From Thermoflexus sp. (GTDB taxonomy: Bacteria; Chloroflexota; Anaerolineae; B4-G1; DUEL01), in assembly GCA_028276215.1 (NCBI GenBank), contig JAPYWT010000023.1, forward strand, positions 1 to 12,397: DNA of 12,397 nt. The letters are read 5' to 3'. Position numbers and translations under genes: made by a program. The notes beneath the pieces are model-generated. The model saw nothing but the letters and a program-made list of their open reading frames with translations. It ran no database searches and was not told where the DNA came from. Shown in pieces: positions 6,413-12,397 of this stretch (within the stretch, counting starts at the first letter, position 1; every line of letters starts with the position of its first letter).

Positions 6413-6455
6413 TTGGCCTCTCCCGCAACCTGTGGTAAAATGAACCTTCGGGAGG
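6413..6455 (+). promoter_or_regulatory. gyrB promoter and ribosome-binding site
   Basis: TTGGCC (6413-6418), a 17-bp spacer and TAAAAT (6436-6441) with a TGTGG extension make a good sigma-70-type promoter. The Shine-Dalgarno GGAGG (6451-6455) is 9 bases before the gyrB ATG. If transcription starts near 6448, the leader is only about 17 bases long. Confidence 0.65.
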
Positions 6456-6464
6456 AAACGGAGC

Positions 6465-9400
6465 ATGGCGAAAAAAGGGAACGATGTCCTGACCTACGAA
6501 GCGGCAGACGTCCAGGTACTGGAAGGGCTGGAGGCCGTCCGCCGACGGCCGGGGATGTACGTCGGCGGGACGGACCTGCGCGGCCTGCACCATCTGGTCT
6601 ACGAGGTTGTGGATAACTCCATAGACGAGGCCCTGGCCGGCGCCTGCGACGAGATAGAGGTCACCATCCACAAAGACCGCAGCGTCACCGTCCGGGATAA
6701 CGGGCGGGGCATCCCCACCGCCCCCCACCCCGAAAAGAAAATCTCCACTCTCCAGTTGGTGATGACCACCCTCCACGCAGGGGCCAAGTTCGGCGGAGGC
6801 GGCTACAAAGTCTCCGGCGGGCTCCACGGCGTCGGCGTCTCCGCGGTCAACGCCCTCTCCGAATGGCTGGAGGTGGTGGTGGATAACCCCCGCGACGGCC
6901 TCCGTTACCGCCAGCGGTACGAGCGCGGCGTCCCCGTCACCCCGGTGGAAACCCTGGGGAAGACCGACCGGCGCGGGACGACGGTCACCTTCCGCTTTGA
7001 CCCCACCATCTTCAAGGATGTGGATTACCAGTTTGACGTCCTGGCCCAGCGGATGCGGGAAATGGCCTTCGTCACCCGCGGGGTGACCATCCGGCTGATA
7101 GACGAACGGCCCGACGACTTCCCCCGCCGGATGACCTTCTACTTTGAGGGCGGCGTCCTTTCGTTCGTCCGTTACCTGAACCGCAACCGGGAGCCCCTGC
7201 ACCCACCCGTCTACGTGGAGAAGGAGGTGGACGGCATCGGGGTAGAGGTCGCCATCCAGTACACCGACTCCTACACCGAGTCCGTCTACCCCTTCGCCAA
7301 CACCATCCACACGGTGGACGGCGGGACCCACCTGACCGGGCTGCGGGCCGCCCTCACCCGCACCATTAACGACTACGCCCGCAAGGCCGGCCTGCTGAAG
7401 GAGAAAGACCCCAACTTCTCCGGCGACGACGTCCGGGAGGGGCTGACCGCCGTCGTCAGCGTCAAGCACCCCGACCCCCAGTTTGAGTCCCAGACGAAGG
7501 TCAAACTGATGAACGCCGAGGTGAAGGCCATTGTGGAGTCGGTGGTGGCCGAGGCGTTTACGGAGTTCCTGGAGCGGGACCCGGCGTCGGCGCGGCGGAT
7601 TGTGGAGAAGTGCCTCACCTCCTCCCGTGCCCGTGCCGCCGCCCGCCAGGCCCGCGACCTGGTCATCCGCAAGTCCGTCCTGGAGAGCAGCACCCTCCCC
7701 GGCAAACTGGCCGACTGCTCCGAGCGGGACCCGAAGAAGACGGAGTTGTTCATCGTGGAGGGAGATAGCGCAGGCGGGAGCGCCAAGCAGGGCCGCGACC
7801 GGCACTTCCAGGCCATCCTTCCCCTGCGGGGCAAGATTCTCAACACCGAACGGGCCAGCATCAACAAAGTCCTCTCCAGCAAAGAAATCCAGGCCCTCAT
7901 CTCCGCCCTGGGGACGGGAATTGGAGACCAGTTCAATCTGGAAGGTCTGCGGTACAATCGGGTCATCGTGATGAGCGTGGACGGAGACGAGATGACCTTC
8001 GTCCGCGACCCGGAGGGGCAAATCCGCTCCGTCCGCATCGGGCCCTTCATAGATAATACTCCAGACCTCACGGGCTATCAGGTTCTCTGTTTTGACCCGC
8101 AGACGGGGCACGTTCGCTTCCGCCCCCTGAAAGCGGCCATCTCCCATCTGATCTCCGAGCCTCTCTACGAAATCCAGACGGCCTGCGGACGACGAGTGCG
8201 CGTGACCGCCTCCCACAGCGTGTACGTTTACCGGGACGGCCGCATCGTCCTGGAACGGGGCGACCGGGTGCGTCCGGGCGACCTGCTGGTGGCCCCTCGC
8301 CGCCTCCCCCTGTGGGCGGAGAACCCGGCGCCTCGCCTGGACCTGGTCCAGTTGTTCCTGGAAAACGCGGAGCGAATCCAGGATGTGGAAATCGTGGCCC
8401 GCGGAGAAGCGGTAGAGGAACTGCTGAAAGCACGCGTGCGCAGGGAATACGCGCATCGGCCCCAACTGGTGGAGCCGCGAGTAGAAATTGGGGAATCCCT
8501 GCGGGCCACCCTGGCTCAACGACGTCGGGAACTGGGGCTGAGCCAGCGAGAAGTCTGCCAGGCGGTTGGCATTCGTCAGCCGGTGACCTTCTACGCCTGG
8601 GAGAAGGGCACATCCCGGCCCCTGCTGACCCACTTTCAGCGCTACGTCGCGCTCCTGGGTCTGGACCCGGCAAACCTGGAGGGCCAATACCAGGTGGTGG
8701 AATCCCATCTGGACCGGATATGGCGTACCCAGTACGCGGGCGCTCCGCGCAACCGGGTGCGCCCCTACCTTCCGTTGAGGGAACTGGACCTGGACGATCT
8801 ATCTCTTCTGGACGGTCGTCCCTTAGAACTTACGCCTCTGCACTACGCCGACCGGCCCATCCCCCGCTTTATCCCGGTGAACCGGGCCCTGATGACCCTG
8901 CTGGGTTTCTTCGTCGCCGAGGGGAGCATCAGTCGGCGGGGAGGGATTCGCTTTGCACTGGGGAAAAACAATCAGGCCCTCGTCGGGGAACTGACAGAAG
9001 CCATCCGGGACGTCTTCGGCGTAGAGCCGCGCATCTACCAACACGGGGATCGGGCTCTGGAGTTGCGAATCCTCAACCGGGTTGTCATCGCCGTGTTTCG
9101 CTGTCTGTTTGGTCGCGACGCGATGGATGCGACCACGAAGCGCATCCCCGACCTGGTATTCAACCTGACCCCCGACCTGCAACGTGCATTCCTTCGGGGA
9201 TACTTTTTGGGCGACGGTACGGTCTCCCGAAACGGGATCGCTGTTTCCACCGTTTCGCCCGAACTGGCCAGCCAACTGATGTATCTCCTCGGGGCTCAGG
9301 GCGTCCTGGCCTCTCTCTCCCTTCACCCACCCACGGGCCAGCCCAGCGGCACCGTGCGGGGGAAGCCCGTTATCCAGCGGCACACCGCCCACGTGCTCAC

Positions 9401-10076
9401 CGTCACCGCGAAAGAGGACCTGGAACGCCTGCGGCCCGTCTGGGCCGACCACCACCTGGCCGACCGGCTGGAGGAGAAAATGCGGTCCGCCCGGAGCGGA
9501 GGCCCGAACCGCCGGGCGACGGTCATCAGGGGCGACCTCATCGGATTGCCCGTGCGCTCGGTGCAGGAGGTCCCCCCGACCAGCAGGAAGGTCTACGATT
9601 TCTCCGTGGAGGGGGACGAGAACTTCATCTGCGGCCTGGGTGGATTGTGCTGTCACAACACGGATGCCGACGTGGACGGGGCCCACATCCGCACCCTGCT
9701 CCTGACCTTCTTCTACCGCTACATGCAACCCCTCATTGAAGAGGGCCACCTCTTCATCGCCCAGCCGCCCCTCTACCGCATCGCCACGTCCAAACAGGTC
9801 TTCTACGCGTACTCTGAGGAGGAAAAGGAACGGATTCTGAAGCAACTGGACGGGGATAAAGTGACCATCCAGCGGTACAAGGGGCTGGGGGAGATGAACC
9901 CGGAGCAGTTGTGGGAGACGACCATGGACCCGGCCCGGCGGATTCTCCTGCAGGTGACGGTAGAGGATGCGGCGGAGGCCGACCGGATTTTCACGATGCT
10001 CATGGGGGACGCCGTACTCCCCCGCCGCCGTTTCATCCAGACCCACGCGAAGGAAGTGCAGAATCTGGACGTGTAG
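6465..10076 (+). CDS. gyrB: DNA gyrase subunit B with an in-frame intein
   Basis: ATPase and TOPRIM subunit of DNA gyrase, which introduces negative supercoils with GyrA. The precursor is 1203 residues; removing the intein (504-1065) leaves 641, the usual GyrB length. The GHKL ATPase domain shows YEVVDNSIDEALAG (catalytic E47, N51), VRDNGRGIP (77-84), and YKVSGGLHGVGVSAVNALS (114-132). The transducer domain has QTKVKL (343-348). The TOPRIM domain begins with ELFIVEGDSAGGSAKQGRDR (427-446; acidic E432). The N-extein ends LRYNRVIVM (495-503) and the C-extein resumes TDADVDGAHIRTLLLTFFYR (1066-1085), continuing through IQRYKGLGEMNPEQLW to the normal end QNLDV. The host gene therefore depends on protein splicing to rebuild its Mg-binding DxD. 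The start is set by GGAGG at 6451-6455. ParE is the alternative, but length and sequence fit GyrB. A dehydrogenase gene follows 38 bp later on the same strand. Confidence 0.97.
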   Translation: MAKKGNDVLTYEAADVQVLEGLEAVRRRPGMYVGGTDLRGLHHLVYEVVDNSIDEALAGACDEIEVTIHKDRSVTVRDNGRGIPTAPHPEKKISTLQLVMTTLHAGAKFGGGGYKVSGGLHGVGVSAVNALSEWLEVVVDNPRDGLRYRQRYERGVPVTPVETLGKTDRRGTTVTFRFDPTIFKDVDYQFDVLAQRMREMAFVTRGVTIRLIDERPDDFPRRMTFYFEGGVLSFVRYLNRNREPLHPPVYVEKEVDGIGVEVAIQYTDSYTESVYPFANTIHTVDGGTHLTGLRAALTRTINDYARKAGLLKEKDPNFSGDDVREGLTAVVSVKHPDPQFESQTKVKLMNAEVKAIVESVVAEAFTEFLERDPASARRIVEKCLTSSRARAAARQARDLVIRKSVLESSTLPGKLADCSERDPKKTELFIVEGDSAGGSAKQGRDRHFQAILPLRGKILNTERASINKVLSSKEIQALISALGTGIGDQFNLEGLRYNRVIVMSVDGDEMTFVRDPEGQIRSVRIGPFIDNTPDLTGYQVLCFDPQTGHVRFRPLKAAISHLISEPLYEIQTACGRRVRVTASHSVYVYRDGRIVLERGDRVRPGDLLVAPRRLPLWAENPAPRLDLVQLFLENAERIQDVEIVARGEAVEELLKARVRREYAHRPQLVEPRVEIGESLRATLAQRRRELGLSQREVCQAVGIRQPVTFYAWEKGTSRPLLTHFQRYVALLGLDPANLEGQYQVVESHLDRIWRTQYAGAPRNRVRPYLPLRELDLDDLSLLDGRPLELTPLHYADRPIPRFIPVNRALMTLLGFFVAEGSISRRGGIRFALGKNNQALVGELTEAIRDVFGVEPRIYQHGDRALELRILNRVVIAVFRCLFGRDAMDATTKRIPDLVFNLTPDLQRAFLRGYFLGDGTVSRNGIAVSTVSPELASQLMYLLGAQGVLASLSLHPPTGQPSGTVRGKPVIQRHTAHVLTVTAKEDLERLRPVWADHHLADRLEEKMRSARSGGPNRRATVIRGDLIGLPVRSVQEVPPTSRKVYDFSVEGDENFICGLGGLCCHNTDADVDGAHIRTLLLTFFYRYMQPLIEEGHLFIAQPPLYRIATSKQVFYAYSEEEKERILKQLDGDKVTIQRYKGLGEMNPEQLWETTMDPARRILLQVTVEDAAEADRIFTMLMGDAVLPRRRFIQTHAKEVQNLDV
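8493..8669 (+). other. XRE (Cro/C1)-type helix-turn-helix inside the intein
   Basis: Precursor residues 677-735 read ESLRATLAQRRRELGLSQRE, then VCQAVGIRQPVTFYAWEKGT, then SRPLLTHFQRYVALLGLD. LRxxRxELGLSQxEVAxxxG followed by WExGxxxP and a final hydrophobic helix is the standard HTH_3/XRE pattern. It sits between the splicing domain and the first LAGLIDADG motif. It probably adds DNA contacts for target recognition or acts as a repressor; this is an inference. Confidence 0.85.
8865..9419 (+). other. LAGLIDADG homing endonuclease domain of the intein
   Basis: Two LAGLIDADG motifs are visible: LLGFFVAEGS (812-821, acidic E819) and FLRGYFLGDGTV (909-920, acidic D917). They are separated by about 97 residues, as in single-chain enzymes. 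The first motif has Glu where Asp is usual, a common functional variant. The frame is intact, so the domain may still cut an intein-less gyrB allele. Confidence 0.88.
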
Positions 10077-10103
10077 CAAGACTGTCCACTCGCAAACTCT
10101 AAC

Positions 10104-10109
10104 AGGAGG
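10104..10109 (+). promoter_or_regulatory. Strong ribosome-binding site of the alcohol dehydrogenase gene
   Basis: AGGAGG lies five bases before the ATG at 10115. The 38-bp gap to gyrB holds no obvious promoter or terminator, so readthrough from gyrB is likely. Confidence 0.8.
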
Positions 10110-10114
10110 CCGAC

Positions 10115-11278
10115 ATGTGGTACTTCGTCTCCCCCCAGATTGTCTTCGGCGAAGGCGCGCTGGATGCCCTGGACGAACTGGAGGGCCGCCGCGCCCTCAT
10201 CGTCACCGATGCCACGCTGGTCCAACTGGGCATCGTGGAGAAGGTCCTGGTCCACCTGAAGAACGCCGGGCTGGAGGTCCGGGTCTTTGACGAGGTGGAG
10301 CCGGACCCCAGCGTGGCGACCGTCCTGCGCGGGGCCGAGGTCGCCCGCGCCTTTGAGCCGGACTGGATCATCGGCCTGGGCGGCGGGTCGCCCATGGACG
10401 CGGCCAAAGCCATCTGGATTCTCTACGAGCGGCCCGACCTCCATCCGGCGGAGATCAACCCCTTCGTCCGGCTGGGGCTGCGGCAGAAGGCCCGCCTCAT
10501 CACCATCCCCACCACCAGCGGAACCGGCGCGGAGATTACCTGGGCCATTGTCCTGACCGACACGGAGGAACAGCGAAAAATGGGCCTGGGGAACCGGGAG
10601 AACGTCGCCGATATGGCCATCGTGGACCCGGCGTTGACGGTCGGCATGCCGCCCCGGCTGACGGCGGATACCGGGATGGACGCACTGACCCACGCGGTGG
10701 AGGGCTACACCTGTACCTGGCACAACGACATCAGCGACGGCCTCTGCATCCAGGCGGCGCGCCTGGTCTTCCAGTACCTGCCGCGCGCGGTGGCCGACGG
10801 CTCCGATATGGAGGCCCGGGAGCGGATGCACAACGCCGCTGCCATCGCCGGGCTGGGCTTCGGCAACGCCATGGCCTCTATGGCCCACGCCATGGGCCAC
10901 ACCCTGGGGGCAACGTTCCACATCCCCCACGGGCGCGCCGTGGGCATCTATCTCCCGTACACCATTGAATTCTGCGCCCGCGAGGCGCCGGAGCGGTTCG
11001 CCGAACTGGCCGCGCTGACGGGTTGCTCCCAGGCCGGCGGGGAGGAGGGCGCGCGCGCCCTGGCCCGCCGCATCCGCGACCTGGCCCGGCAGATTGGGAG
11101 TCCTCTCTCTGTCGCCGGGGCAGGCGTGGCACGGGAGGCCCATGAGGCCCAACTGGACAAGATGGTGGACGACGCCTTCAACGACACCCAGATGGTCACT
11201 GCCGTCCGCGCCCCCTCCTACGACGAACTCCGCCACCTCTTCCAGTACGCCTATGAGGGCAGGGAGGTGGATTTCTGA
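10115..11278 (+). CDS. Iron-containing alcohol dehydrogenase
   Basis: A cytoplasmic NAD(P)-dependent group III alcohol dehydrogenase of 387 residues, interconverting an alcohol and an aldehyde; the substrate is unknown. The nucleotide-binding motif is WIIGLGGGSPMDAAKA (84-99). TIPTTSGTGAE (130-140) contacts the cofactor and substrate pocket. The metal ligands expected for the family are all present: D189 and H193 in TGMDALTHAVEGY, H258 in MASMAHAMGH, and H272 in HIPHGRAVGIYLPY. H262 is the further conserved His. Length and domain order are normal, and the C-terminal helical half is complete. The start is fixed by AGGAGG at five bases. It lies 38 bp after gyrB and is probably on the same transcript, although the two have no functional link. 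Its stop codon directly abuts the 8-bp target duplication of a MITE. Reductive roles (1,3-propanediol or butanol type) cannot be told apart. Confidence 0.95.
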   Translation: MWYFVSPQIVFGEGALDALDELEGRRALIVTDATLVQLGIVEKVLVHLKNAGLEVRVFDEVEPDPSVATVLRGAEVARAFEPDWIIGLGGGSPMDAAKAIWILYERPDLHPAEINPFVRLGLRQKARLITIPTTSGTGAEITWAIVLTDTEEQRKMGLGNRENVADMAIVDPALTVGMPPRLTADTGMDALTHAVEGYTCTWHNDISDGLCIQAARLVFQYLPRAVADGSDMEARERMHNAAAIAGLGFGNAMASMAHAMGHTLGATFHIPHGRAVGIYLPYTIEFCAREAPERFAELAALTGCSQAGGEEGARALARRIRDLARQIGSPLSVAGAGVAREAHEAQLDKMVDDAFNDTQMVTAVRAPSYDELRHLFQYAYEGREVDF

Positions 11279-11286
11279 GTGGGGTT

Positions 11287-11452
11287 GTAACTACCTGCGT
11301 GCCGACTAAAGTCGCCCGCCATAGGCCTTCGGCCTGCGGTCGGCCTTCGCCGACCGGGGGCGTCGGCGCAGGCCGACGCCCGGCACAGCGTGCCCAGGAA
11401 GGCTGATTTCCAATCAGCACATACCGGCAGGCCAATCGGGTTAGGTAGTTAC
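11287..11452. mobile_element. MITE with 10-bp terminal inverted repeats and 8-bp target duplication
   Basis: A 166-bp non-coding element bounded by GTAACTACCT (11287-11296) and its exact reverse complement AGGTAGTTAC (11443-11452). GTGGGGTT lies immediately outside each end (11279-11286 and 11453-11460), a perfect 8-bp target duplication. The interior is a row of hairpins: CGACT/AGTCG (11303-11314), AGGCC/GGCCT (11323-11335), CGGTCGGC/GCCGACCG (11337-11356), GGGCGTCGGC/GCCGACGCCC (11358-11381), GGCAC/GTGCC (11382-11394) and GCTGATT/AATCAGC (11402-11418). There is no open reading frame of note. Ends starting with GTAA and 8-bp duplications are features of the IS66 family, so mobilisation by such a transposase is plausible. 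The left duplication starts directly after the dehydrogenase stop codon. Confidence 0.8.
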
Positions 11453-11458
11453 GTGGGG

Positions 11459-11487
11459 TTGCGCACCAGCCAGACCTGCAGTATAAT
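11459..11487 (+). promoter_or_regulatory. ptsI promoter
   Basis: A perfect -10 TATAAT (11482-11487) stands 17 bp after TTGCGC (11459-11464), a partial -35. The first two bases of the -35 are the end of the right-hand GTGGGGTT duplication, so the MITE inserted exactly at the promoter edge but left the -35 intact. Transcription would start near 11494. Confidence 0.65.
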
Positions 11488-11512
11488 CCGGTCAGAAATC
11501 AACCAGCATCCG

Positions 11513-11552
11513 CGAAAACCCGCCCGCCCCCATAGAGGCGGGCGGGTTTTCG
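11513..11552 (+). terminator. Leader hairpin upstream of ptsI (possible attenuator)
   Basis: CGAAAACCCGCCCGCC (11513-11528) and GGCGGGCGGGTTTTCG (11537-11552) form a perfect 16-bp stem with an 8-base loop. A4 and T4 at the stem base give it terminator character on both strands. It ends 14 bases before the ptsI ATG and lies after the promoter, so it would act on the ptsI leader or stop readthrough from the dehydrogenase gene. No U-run beyond the stem follows, so its strength is uncertain. Confidence 0.6.
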
Positions 11553-11566
11553 CCGCCCCGCAGGTG

Positions 11567-12397
<831 letters not shown>

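Larger units (their letters stand above)
7974..9659 (+). mobile_element. GyrB intein with HTH and LAGLIDADG domains (562 residues)
   Basis: A self-splicing protein element inserted in codon phase between M503 and T1066 of the GyrB precursor. Block A is SVDGDEMTFVRD, so splicing starts from Ser rather than Cys. Block B is VRVTASHSVYVYRDG, with the conserved T581 and H584. Block F is VYDFSVEGDENFICG and block G is LGGLCCHN, with penultimate His1064 and terminal Asn1065; the +1 residue is Thr. All residues needed for splicing are present. Between blocks B and F lie an XRE-like HTH (677-735) and a LAGLIDADG endonuclease (about 801-985). The insertion point is directly before the TOPRIM DxD residues, a highly conserved site typical for inteins. 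The Synechocystis GyrB intein, as I recall, sits elsewhere, at the SAKQGRD motif. Codon choice looks slightly less GC-biased than in the exteins, which suggests transfer. Boundaries are certain to the residue. Confidence 0.96.

Noticed and set aside
6264..8708. An 814-residue open frame on the - strand opposite gyrB
   Set aside because: It lies antisense to well-conserved gyrB and intein sequence, has no recognisable domain, and arises from high-GC codon bias.
7974..9659. A separate gene or an IS element inserted in gyrB
   Set aside because: The segment is in frame throughout, has no stop or terminal repeats, and carries splicing motifs at both ends, so it is an intein.
8823..11236. Two long - strand frames opposite gyrB and the alcohol dehydrogenase gene
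   Set aside because: Both are antisense to genes with complete motif sets and have low-complexity Gly/Val/His-rich translations.

Overview
The window is a high-GC bacterial contig with dense genes and intergenic gaps filled by short degenerate repeats. Gene content and the type of repeat (decamers reading like ATCCGTGTCC, units built on GCAGGCTAAAGCCTGC) suggest an anaerobic or thermophilic Chloroflexota lineage, perhaps Anaerolineae. That is an inference from style; no rRNA is present to prove it. Position 1 lies inside a gene, and the last 46 bases are pure C, so the right edge looks like a degraded contig end.

Left part (1-2889): the 3' end of a type I glutamine synthetase gene (glnA, + strand) runs into a strong hairpin terminator. 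It converges on a HAD-family phosphatase gene (- strand). Behind that, also on the - strand, is a membrane-bound ClpP-class/NfeD serine protease gene. The gaps on both sides of the protease gene are repeat-filled.

Middle part (2890-6261, all - strand): an orphan NarL/FixJ response regulator gene overlaps the start of a 2Fe-2S ferredoxin-ASKHA gene (DUF4445, like RACo and RamA, the reductive activators of corrinoid proteins). Upstream of the regulator, across a repeat-built inverted structure, lies a two-gene cassette. It encodes a DUF6883 protein and a DUF4926 protein that carries a truncated antitoxin-like (DUF2281-like) tail. This pair is visibly less GC-rich than its neighbours and is a candidate mobile or toxin-antitoxin-like module.

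Right part (6262-12397, + strand): gyrB has its own promoter and is interrupted by a 562-residue intein placed immediately before the TOPRIM DxD motif. The intein contains a two-motif LAGLIDADG homing endonuclease and, between the splicing domain and the endonuclease, an XRE-type helix-turn-helix domain. An iron-containing alcohol dehydrogenase gene follows 38 bp later. Directly after its stop codon sits a 166-bp non-coding element with 10-bp terminal inverted repeats, flanked by a perfect 8-bp target duplication and packed with hairpins. This is a MITE whose GTAA termini and 8-bp duplication fit mobilisation by an IS66-type transposase. Next come a promoter, a leader hairpin and the 5' part of ptsI (PTS enzyme I), which runs into the poly-C contig end.

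The strongest candidates for new biology are the HTH-containing GyrB intein, the MITE lying against the ptsI promoter, the DUF6883/DUF4926-DUF2281 cassette, and the response regulator coupled to a corrinoid-activator gene.
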